A stretch of 29,829 nt of DNA from Saccoglossus kowalevskii (lineage: Eukaryota; Hemichordata; Enteropneusta; Harrimaniidae): contig NW_003132866.1 in NCBI RefSeq assembly GCF_000003605.2, forward strand, positions 91,486 to 121,314. The letters run 5' to 3'. The notes below the pieces were generated by a model. The model was not told the origin of the DNA. It searched no databases and saw only the letters and a program-made list of their open reading frames with translations. Made by a program: the position numbers and the translations under genes. Position 1 is the stretch's first letter. Every line of letters starts with the position of its first letter. Of this stretch, positions 13,812-22,101 are shown piece by piece.

Positions 13812-14107
13812 TTAAAGGACAGTGGTCACCGCGCCACATTTTGTGTTGATAAACATTAATTTTCCCACAGTTCAATACACTCTTCTGATGAAAATTACGA
13901 GTATGAGTTCTGACCTGGGCGCCACGTGCACTAATTACCGCCAATGACTTCTTTGATACCTTCCAATCCCCAAAGAAATTACCTAGTTATGATTTTGTTA
14001 CGTCTCAGTTTGTACTCGTTGGTCTGCGCAACAATCAAAGTCGCCATCTTTGTTCATACGAGTTCTAGATCTCATACATGCGTGGCTCCACGACCACAGC
14101 CCTTTAA
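13812..14107. mobile_element. TTAA-flanked MITE, family T, copy 1 (296 bp)
   Basis: The left end TTAAAGGACAGTGGTC and the right end, TTAAAGGGCTGTGGTC on the other strand, form terminal inverted repeats inside TTAA. Duplicated TTAA targets are characteristic of piggyBac and Kolobok transposases. The interior is homologous along its length to the copy at 25423-25722. Both contain GTGTTGATAAACATT and TCGCCATCTTTGTTCATA. It has no coding capacity. Confidence 0.9.
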
Positions 14108-14803
14108 ACACAATTGAATAAAAATTACTCAAATTTTTAGAAAGACATAGAATATTGAATATATACACAAAACAAAACAATGTGACATAGCAGCCAATCA
14201 TATGTGATGTTCATACAAAGTTTGATTAAAATCGGCATTTTCATTGCTGAGAAATCATTGTACAATTACCCACCCACGCACACTGCTCATTCCTTGAGTC
14301 GCCATTTTGGGCTGTGCCCGAAGGGAGCTAATTACATACGTCAATCTAAATTGCTGTTGTCAGCTAAAATAAATTCAATTGCTTTCTTGACATGAGTGAG
14401 AATGGACATCAGTGTCCAGTGGATTAATAATGTAAGTGTTTTATCAAAATAATACATGGTGAAAAAGATTACTTACTCCAATCATAAACCCTTTTTATGT
14501 TTTGATTGGCATTAAATATTATAATAACGGTAAGAACAATCTTAGTTACTTTGTGATTATGATGGAAGTATAAAATATCATTAACAAGACATTTTTAGGG
14601 TCTATGCTCTAATATAAAATTGTCACTTTAAGTTTATTGAGATTCATTTCAGATCGTGTCAGTTTGTAGGCACAATAAACAATAAGCCAATACAAACATA
14701 CAGTAAAACTTGACAAAATGGGAACCCCTTTTTCCCCACATACTTGATACAAAAACCCTTTAAATTTTTACTGCCATTTAGACACACTTCACTGTTCAAC
14801 AAA
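14108..14803. other. Gap between two TTAA MITEs, no gene recognised
   Basis: A slightly GC-richer patch near 14265-14335 (TGAGTCGCCATTTTGGGCTG) may be another old repeat. No termini can be assigned. Confidence 0.5.
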
Positions 14804-14969
14804 TTAAAGCGTGAGAGTAGTCACCTGCGCATGCGTCAGATGGCCATAGCGTGTCATTGTTTACAAATGAGCGTCTACCCATGAGCCTTTGCTTTTTAGC
14901 GCAAGTTGTTATCGTCGATTGGAACTCAACTCCTGCAGGCTTGCGCAGGTGACGACTCTCTTGCGTTAA
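14804..14969. mobile_element. TTAA-flanked MITE of a second family (166 bp)
   Basis: The left end is TTAAAGCGTGAGAGTAGTCA followed by CCTGCGC. The right end on the other strand is TTAACGCAAGAGAGTCGTCA followed by CCTGCGC. The element is bounded by TTAA on both sides and is GC-richer than its surroundings. It has no coding capacity. Confidence 0.82.
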
Positions 14970-15296
14970 ACACAGTAAACTAGTGCAAACAAACATCATG
15001 CATGTAAACACCCCCCCCCCCCCAAATCTCCATGGGTTGTTGAACTGAACCACTTGTACAGACAGTAACAAACACTATATCCAAAACTAATCAAATCATG
15101 GACTTGTAGTGATACTGATTGGTACTTGAGATATTAAAACATTAATCAATACATGGAAGACTAATTTCAAATGTTAGATATTGTATCATGACCTCCTATA
15201 ACCTGAATTCGTTATATAAATTCACATCAAGTAGAAACAGTATGCACATTAATAATAAGTTTATGCATGACAATTTGATATCATCTACATGTATCA

Positions 15297-15448
15297 AGGT
15301 GAGAGATAGAGAGGGAGGGAGGGAAAGGGAAAGGGAAAGGGAGCGGAGGGGAGGGGAGGGGAAGAGGGAGGAAAAGGGAAGGGAGGGGAGGGGAAGAGGG
15401 AGGAAAAGGGAAGGGAGGGGAGGGAAGGGAGGAAGGGAAAGAGGGAAC
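15297..15448 (+). repeat. Purine-only low-complexity tract (GGGA/GAAAGGG)
   Basis: About 150 bases are almost purely G and A on the plus strand, with short mirror-like repeats such as GGGAAGGGAGGGGAGGGG. It abuts the 130-bp tandem array. Tracts of this kind can form triplex (H-DNA) or G-quadruplex structures and are prone to slippage in assembly. Confidence 0.93.
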
Positions 15449-15490
15449 ACAGGCTTCCATTGCAATCCATCAATTTCCCATAATATAATA

Positions 15491-15896
15491 ATACAACCAT
15501 GGGTTTTAGAGAGGGTTTGAGAATAGACAGCATGAAATCCATCAATTCCCCATATAATACAACCATGGTTTTTAGAGAGGGTTTGAGAATAAACAAAATT
15601 AAATTCTTCAAACCATAATAATACAACCATGGGTTTTAGAGAAGGTTTGAGAATAGACAGCATGAAATCCATCAATTCCCCATATAATACAACCATGGTT
15701 TTTAGAGAGGGTTTGAGAATAAACAAAATTAAATTCTTCAAACCATAATAATACAACCATGGGTTTTAGAGAAGGTTTGAGAATAGACAGCATGAAATCC
15801 ATCAATTCCCCATATAATACAACTATGGTTTTTAGAGAGGGTTTGAGAATAAACAAAATTAAATTCTTCAAACCATAATACAACCATGGGTTTTAG
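15491..15896. repeat. 130-bp higher-order tandem repeat made of two related 64-66-bp subunits
   Basis: The subunits share ATACAACCATGG and GTTTGAGAATA. Type A starts at 15491, 15621, 15751 and 15878. Type B starts at 15557, 15687 and 15817. The period is 130 bp (66 + 64), and the last step is 127 bp because ATA is missing. Copies are nearly identical, so the expansion is recent. The array is transcribed as open frames on the minus strand only because the repeat lacks stops there. Confidence 0.95.
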
Positions 15897-16023
15897 AGAA
15901 ATAATTCACAAATTCTATTGTTGTCAAACCTTGTTGAAATCTATTTCACCTTGACATGCCTGTAAGCAAGAGAATTGAAATATCAATATGTGCATTAGAG
16001 TGGAAGTACAATAACTAGCCTCT

Positions 16024-16233
16024 ATGCGAGAATTACACTTACAACGCGATGAAGCAATCACTATTCCACTGTATGCAAATACTGTAATTGAATGCACTTC
16101 GCATGAAATAACTCAAAAAGCAAAATTATCCAGTTCATGCTCAAATGATTCAAAGACGACCATTAAGAGGAATGGCAGAAGACAAATGAGTGTGCAAAAG
16201 TCAAAGGGCAGGCACTTAGCGGGACTAATATGA
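16024..16233 (+). other. Short open frame of coding-like composition
   Basis: The frame has 69 codons, from MRELHLQRDEAITIPLYANT to SKGRHLAGLI, just right of the tandem array. Codon use is balanced and free of low-complexity runs, unlike its neighbours. An in-frame TAA lies four codons upstream. I recognise no domain. It could be an isolated exon, a decayed gene fragment or chance. Confidence 0.2.
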
Positions 16234-16824
16234 TGATGTTACAATGTAAAGTATGATGAAGTTGACAATCAGACATATGCACAAACACAATGATATTACT
16301 GCCATGTATTCAGCAGCGGACAGAGAAGAATAATGAAATTAAACAAAATCAATGAATTAATCTTGCTTTTAAAGAAACAAAATGTTTCTTATTAGATCGA
16401 TAATGTAATTTTATATTAGGTTTTATACTTATAAAACAATAAGCATATTAACTGAGCAGTTAGAAAATTATTAGGTAAATGCAAGTGACATGAATAAACC
16501 ACTTGAAGGCTCTTGACATCGATCGTTAAGCTATTTTTAAACATTACACTCTGCACTCAATGAATGAATTCTATTACTTGTTTTTACTGCTAAACAGGAA
16601 ATATCTATTTTTCAATTCCGGCATAGTTTTTTTTTTTAATTTCCTTCTTCAGAACAGATACTGATCACAAGAGCTGTACTCTCCAGATCAGATGATGATT
16701 GAAGAATCAAAGTGAGCATATATGATATAGTAGCTATATACAATACTTTCAGATATATTAAAAAAAAATAAAGTGATTTAACATAATTTGAACTAATATT
16801 ACAAATGCATTTAGCACTCAGCAT

Positions 16825-16988
16825 CAGTGGCGAATCCAGAGGGGGGGCCAAGGGGGCCATGGCCCCCTCCAAAAGCATGAAAATGCATCTGGATTACGCA
16901 TAGCATCGTCCGAATTGCACGGTCCTGTGTATTCGACCTATAGGCCTGGACCCCTCCCCCCAAATACATTTTGCTGGATCCGCCCCTG
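16825..16988. mobile_element. 164-bp hAT-type MITE with perfect 8-bp target-site duplication
   Basis: The left end is CAGTGGCGAATCCAG and the right end reads CAGGGGCGGATCCAG on the opposite strand. These are 15-bp imperfect terminal inverted repeats of the CAGNGGCGGATCC type common in hAT elements. The 8 bases CTCAGCAT occur immediately outside both ends (16817-16824 and 16989-16996). An 8-bp duplication is the hAT hallmark. The interior has no coding capacity and carries G-rich and C-rich tracts next to the termini. Confidence 0.93.
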
Positions 16989-18815
16989 CTCAGCATTTTA
17001 GCTATATTCTTCAAGTATAAATTATGAAATGAAAAAAAAAAAACAAGATGCAGAAAAAAAATCACAAATTTAACAAAATGTAATGTAATGCAAGAGCTAC
17101 AACATATTGCATAATTTCATTATAAGATCTGGTTTCAGTGAGGCCCCTATTCAAGGTTAACTGAGGGGTGGAAATTTGAAAGTTGTTTTTACCGCAAGTG
17201 TTCAAGCTTTCTCCTATAATCAACTGAAATGTCCACTTCTAAATATGCAAATCAGATTGACACCGGGCACCATTTTGTTTCATAAACGCTCATTGCAAAA
17301 CAGTAAACAAACAGCTAACCATTCAGCTGAACAGATGTTGAATTATTTGAGTTACAAAGACATCCTGCTGCAAAAATTACCACACCATTATTTTGAAAAC
17401 CACGCCCACTTTTGCAAAAACCACACTCAAATTGTAAATCAATCTTCAATTAACAGTTTACAGAGCTACAGGTTTAAGACAACATGCATTGTTTTTATTG
17501 AACGTTCACATTTAGAAACTCAAACTTTAATTCAAAGTTAACCAAACTTTGAGTTATAGGCAACATAGATTTGTTGTTTTCAAGTTATTTCACACTAAAT
17601 CAGACACTCAACAATATTGAGTGTAATAATGACGAAATTATTCAAAATGTACTGGTAATAGATATATATTGAGACATTTTTTAGAGCTTATGAGAATTTG
17701 TATTCTTCAGGCATGCCAATTTTTAACTAGCTATTTGGGCTTATGACTTGGGCAAATGCCTTAACCAAAATCTTGATTATTGAGGTAGAAAACAGATTTA
17801 CACCAGATTCACCAAGGCATTGGACGAGACAGCTTAATTTAACACACCAGTGAGTGTATTGATGTGTAATTTAATCATTACCTTGCATAAAGCTGATAAA
17901 GATGCCAGACACACACTAACATACAAAGAGCTGGAGAAACAAATAATCCCTAGTATTTAATAACATCTACCAAGGGAGTCAAAGAATGGATACTTTTAAA
18001 AATTGAAAGTCTTCCAAGATTAGGTCTACAGACTTCCGATATATACAACACAAAGCTTTCACTCAGGGGACATGAGTACATCCATTGTAATGCGGGGGTG
18101 TATAATTCAAGTCATGTACACAGAGCCCCAAGCAATGTAGCCAGAGGATAGGGTTGGGCTTAGCAGAATTAGAAAAAAGAAAAAGAGCACTAACCTTGGA
18201 ATTCATGTATCTACAAATGTATGTAGCCATCAATGTTTTTGTGAGTTGTACAAGTTACTGCAGTTGTTCATGTCATGTACACAATACCTGTTAGGAGTAC
18301 GTCAAAGCTAAATACCTCAGTAGTTTATAACAAAACTTATGTTTTGGAAGAAACTTCAGCTCTCTTTCTCTTTTAATGAAAAACAGCATATGTGAAAACG
18401 TACATGTACTAGGCTAGTATACTGCCACCAAGTGGCCATATTAAAGTTATACTGAATGCTGAAAATATCCATGTCTCGTTTGCCTAAATAAGGCAAATTT
18501 TAATGTCAACAAATAGGACTTTTTACAGAATGCTAAGCGTTTGGTGCTAGATTTATGTACAATGTGATTTATGAAACAAGACAAAACAGTATCAATTACA
18601 AGACTTGAACAGTATTATGATGACGCTCAATACATCAAGGTAAAAGTTTCTGAAAATGCCATGGAATAATCAAAATTATAAAGAAAATATCATTTTCAGG
18701 CTAGGCATCTAAGGCCATCAAAAGCCTTTATGAAGTTTTGAGCACTGCAAACATCACACAATTTTAGGTGAATACACCATACGAATAGTATGCTGTACAT
18801 GTGCAGATTGTAGTG
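16989..18815. other. No gene recognised; contains the presumed 3' flank of the unknown gene
   Basis: An open frame at 17176-17541 (plus, 121 codons from a non-ATG start) has no recognisable domain. On the minus strand an ATTAAA word near 18499 could be a poly(A) signal for the unknown gene; this is weak. Confidence 0.45.
18425..18437 (+). promoter_or_regulatory. CTCF-like motif
   Basis: CCACCAAGTGGCC is near the 3' end of the unknown minus-strand gene. It is a weaker match to CCASYAGRKGGC than the one at 12091. Confidence 0.25.
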
Positions 18816-18903
18816 TTAATTCCTCCATGCATCTTCCTCTGTGGCAGTGCTGATAAAGGAGTCAATTTGATCAAAATCGGCCTCAGTGTTAAATGCATTT
18901 GTA
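18816..18903 (-). CDS. Unknown gene, candidate last exon
   Basis: This exon encodes TNAFNTEADFDQIDSFISTA and TEEDAWRN before a TAA. The acceptor is TTCTGAATTCAG. The single leading T completes CA from exon 4 as His. The acidic composition and clean stop resemble a real C-terminus. Confidence 0.42.
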
Positions 18904-21366
18904 CTGAATTCAGAAGTATACATTCATCCAGAACTCAGATGTTGGTTTAATTTATTTGTAGATGTATGTTGTAAATTATACTTATAAATAATGGTCCACA
19001 ATAACCTGCAATGCATGGTGCAATTATAATCATTTTTAGTCAATACATGGCTGTTCTGATTACTGATGATTTGTCAGATCAGTGTAATTGATAAACACTC
19101 TGTTCCAGTTGGCCATCGATTCTGCAGCAACACTTGAAATATCCTTTCTGGTCAAACCTGAGATATGTGTCGATAAGCATGGTGTATGCATGGTCACATA
19201 ACTAAAAACCAAACCCACAATACAGACATTTAAATTGATAGACATTAGACTTAGTTTGAACTTACTTTTACTTGGTTGAGTATTCTTATACAATTAAATA
19301 TGATGGCTCAAATTAGGGCATTCTGATTCTGTGGAGTCACCTGTTCCACTGTCTAAACTGTCGGTCAATGTTGAATTGTCTATACTGTGGATTTTGAAAC
19401 ACCAAATCCATATCTTGGAATTGGATTTTTGATGCAGCATTTCCATCCCTTATTGACATACTAACAGACCATTACGTTATTACACTGTTTGCGTAATATC
19501 ATGAGTTTTGCTTTTCAGCAACACTAAGTTTGACTACGTACAACGTTGCAAAAGCGATAATAATCAAGGTTGCTGGGGTTGGGTGTACGTAACTCTTTTG
19601 CACTTGCTGTGACTGGTGAATTTATATACATTGCCTTGAACACATTTTCAGTCTTTTTCAGTAACATCTGTAACATTGTTCCGAAATTTGAAACATCAGC
19701 ATGTGGCCTGGGAAGCACATTTGAGGGAGTTCATGGGATACATTGGTGTAATGGGCTACATGTACATTCAGTACAGAATTGGTTTGCTAAAACAAACACA
19801 CCATGCTGATTTTATATGAAACATATATCCCTTTTATTATATAGTCTGGTGTATCAAGAGGAAACAACTGCAGTAATCAGTGTTTCTAAAATTTCAGAAA
19901 ATAGTATGAAATGTTAATCAATTAATGTACTGGTAGCAACAGGGGTAAAACATATTAAAAACTGAACTGTGATTTTATAGAGATTCTCTAAAAGTTACTG
20001 AGCATTCTATAACAAACTATATATCATCTGAAAGCTTAGATAAGGGTGAATTCAGTAGTTCAAATCCGACCAATGTTTAAGAGATTACCTGCCAATAATG
20101 TTATATTTTGCTTTTTTTATTATTAATTCTCTCACCAATTTTTCACACTTTAGTCACATGATTGATCTGTCAATTGCACAGGATGTTCATGATGTTGTAA
20201 GCTCGAAGATTGTCTTTTCTTTATCTGTCTTTGTTTTCTAGTTACGGTACAACCATTGAACTACAGAAATGCTAGTTTTTAACACGTTCAACCCTTGTTG
20301 CTAGCTTAATCCCAACATATAGTTTGCAGCATCACTTGATCTTGTTTTGATGATATAACATTTGAAGCACATATTACAAGCCCAGTTAAAGGCAGTGTTA
20401 CACAAGACAATGCGACTGAAATGACGTTGCCTGACTCATCTCAGCAACACAATTACATCATACACATAAAGCAACTTGCTCTGCAATTGCACTGCTTTGT
20501 ACATTGCTTGATGCATCTCATAAACTGCCTCGTGTAAAATCGCCTTGAAAGGTTAGTATTAACAAATCACAGTCAGAGTTGGACTGTATGTGAATCTAAT
20601 AGGGAAAAACTGTAGGGAAAATTGGTATTGTTCAAATTCACACAAAAACTACATTATTTTGGAATGAAATAAATAATTATAGTAGTAAACGAATTATTAA
20701 GAAAATGAAAACCAACATGATCAGTGAGGTAAACAGATATTTTCTCTATTACAAGCAAAGCAACCTAATTCTGTCTAGCGTAACCCAATTAAACATTTTA
20801 TGAAAAGCATATGTTTCTTATAGCATAAATAAGGTAATAAATTCAACTGACAAGACAAAATACCAGTTTAAAATTTGAAGTTTTATCCTGTGAACAGGAA
20901 ACTTAAATTCATAGTGAATAACTGCAGAGTGAATTGCATGCATTACGTGTTGCCTCTGTAGTAACACTAAAAAAGAAACAACAAAGGGTACAAGATCCAA
21001 GAATTGATAGGGATTAAACAGGTGCATGGATAGAAACCAAATATACAGTCCCAGTGGAATTAAGGACTAAAATCATTCAACATTTCTGTATATTTGACAC
21101 CCAGATTATTTGGCACGATTAGACGTTCTAAAAAAATATGCAAACCAAATAGTAACATGAAATTTGAGATGAATTGCAAATTACAGTATATGTGATATCA
21201 AGCAATCTTTAGTTTCACAGGAATACCACAAAGATGAAGTTTCCATTCCACACGTCAATCGATCAATCATACACAGTAGTATATACATACTTTGTGAATA
21301 TGCAAGGACACTAGCAGCCCAAGCTGTACACTGAGGCAGTTCTTTCACAGTCTCACTCATTTGCAT
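18816..21366 (-). CDS. Probable unrecognised small gene (five exons)
   Basis: This gene is reconstructed from minus-strand segments: 21366-21291, 20966-20864, 19707-19538 (or to 19589), 19157-19064 and 18903-18816. Three junctions join in phase. A|TG gives Met, TG|G gives Trp and CA|T gives His. The third-to-fourth junction is ambiguous (C|GT gives Arg). The product is about 160-176 residues, soluble and largely helical. Examples are WAASVLAYSQ, FGTMLQMLLKKTENVFKAMY and RKDISSVAAESMANWNRVF. The tail is acidic (EADFDQIDSFI, ending EEDAWRN and TAA). No signal peptide or membrane helix is visible. It lies 420 bases downstream of SLC25A19 on the same strand. I do not recognise the family. Codon choice and splice signals look genuine, but this remains inference. 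The first exon could also be internal, because its frame stays open upstream of the ATG. Confidence 0.45.
19064..19157 (-). CDS. Unknown gene, candidate exon 4
   Basis: This exon encodes LTRKDISSVAAESMANWNRV followed by FINYTDLTNH. The acceptor is ATATCTCAG at 19158. A stronger pyrimidine-tract acceptor (GGTTTTTAG) would start the exon at 19201 in another phase, adding about 15 residues. It ends ATCA|GTAATC, two bases into a codon. Confidence 0.4.
19538..19707 (-). CDS. Unknown gene, candidate exon 3
   Basis: The acceptor is CTCCCTCAAATGTGCTTCCCAG. The exon encodes PHADVSNFGTMLQ, LLKKTENVFKAMYINSPVTA and SAKEL. The 3' end is uncertain. GTAC|GTAGTC at 19538 and TTAC|GTACAC at 19589 both leave one base, which fits the next exon. 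A third donor, GGCAAT|GTATAT, would pair with the alternative acceptor at 19202-19203. Confidence 0.38.
20386..20548. mobile_element. Degenerate MITE with AAGGC...TTACAC termini
   Basis: The left end is TTAAAGGCAGTGTTACACAA. The right end on the other strand is AAGGCGATTTTACACGAGGC. They form imperfect inverted repeats. The left side starts with TTAA; the right side has lost it (CGCCTTGAAAGG). The element lies in the intron between candidate exons 2 and 3 of the unknown gene. Confidence 0.55.
20864..20966 (-). CDS. Unknown gene, candidate exon 2
   Basis: The acceptor is very strong: a long pyrimidine tract GTTTCTTTTTTAG. The exon encodes LLQRQHVMHAIHSAVIHYEF and KFPVHRIKLQILN. It ends AACTG|GTATTT in phase 2. 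Confidence 0.42.
21291..21366 (-). CDS. Unknown gene, candidate first exon
   Basis: The exon starts ATG CAA ATG AGT, with A at -3 of the first ATG. It encodes MQMSETVKELPQC and WAASVLAYSQ. The donor is CAAA|GTATGT, a strong site in phase 1. Upstream the frame stays open for about ten codons (LLLIEQIWK) back to a possible acceptor TTATTTGAG, so an internal exon is an alternative. Confidence 0.4.
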
Positions 21367-21785
21367 TTTCCATATTTGCTCTATTAGAAGCAGATCTCAA
21401 ATAAAACTGCATATAAACAAAACAATTCATTTGTTGTATTCTGAATCATTAAAATATTACTTTATGTATATTTACCATATCAACAACTTTGCAATTTACG
21501 TAAGTGTATGGCCTAGTATTAGAGCATATATGGTAGTATTCCTAGAAATGAATGTTTGTCTTGCAATTTCAAGATCATCTCGCAATTTTCTACGACTTTT
21601 TCAATTCGCACAATTAGCATACCATCGTCTTATAAATCCTTAACTGATCTATTACATATCTTTTAGTACAAAACATGCAATTGAAGTAAAACCCGAGAAA
21701 TATGAATTTGCAACAGATTATATATAAAGGTAATACAATAATAATCATTTTATAAAATTTCTACTTGCACCCTTGTATCTGATTA

Positions 21786-22101
21786 TCATTCCTGTTGACT
21801 TAAATGCCTATTTCTGAGCATATTGCAAACCTGCTCATAAGTTAAGAATGTCAATCCAACAGACACAGCACCTTTAAAATGCTAGGTTTCCATCCTTTGA
21901 ACAGACCTGCCAAGCCTTCGTATTTTAAAACTTTGCTAAAACAATGTATGACACCATTATATGTGGGTGCTTTACCGAAAGCGGCACGGGCTACCGCAAA
22001 GCCTTGGATCTGCAAACGTTTCTTCACCACATCTAAAGGAAGGATTATGGTTTTACTGCAAATACCAGAACAACCGCCACATACAACACTTTCCAACGGA
22101 C
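21786..22101 (-). CDS. SLC25A19: SLC25A19 last exon, with apparent -1 frameshift
   Basis: The acceptor is TATTGAATTTAG at 22102-22103. The frame reads [18 protein letters not shown], then the third signature [16 protein letters not shown] and KGWKPSILK. Read literally, it then gives VLCLLD and a stop near 21853. One frame over, the same bases give [18 protein letters not shown] and then RNRHLSQQE and a TGA at 21786. This matches the human helix 6 and tail (ALSTGFMFFSYEFFCNV). The exon is 316 bases, one short of what the phase requires. The missing base lies at about 21868-21873, in AAAGGTGCT. Confidence 0.9.

Noticed and set aside
13998-14201. Minus-strand 67-codon open frame
   Set aside because: It lies mostly inside the TTAA MITE at 13812-14107, whose sister copy does not keep the frame open.
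15196-15883. Long minus-strand open frames of up to 186 codons with Leu/Ser/Pro-rich and LKPSLKxMVVL repeats
   Set aside because: They are translations of the 130-bp tandem array and the purine tract. The periodicity is that of the DNA repeat and no start or splice context fits.
17176-17541. Plus-strand 121-codon open frame
   Set aside because: It starts at a non-ATG codon, has no recognised motif, and is rich in Asn, Gln and His from A-rich sequence. I do not call it a gene.
21001-21060. Search for a separate final exon of SLC25A19 below 21786
   Set aside because: Helix 6 and the C-terminus were found contiguous with exon 5 in another frame, so no additional exon is needed.
21500-21605. 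Minus-strand stretch reading KLRDDLEIARQTFISRN followed by a GTAAAT donor, considered as an extra upstream exon of the unknown gene
   Set aside because: The donor leaves two bases, while the next candidate exon accepts one, giving an immediate stop. The acceptor (GAAAAAG) is poor.
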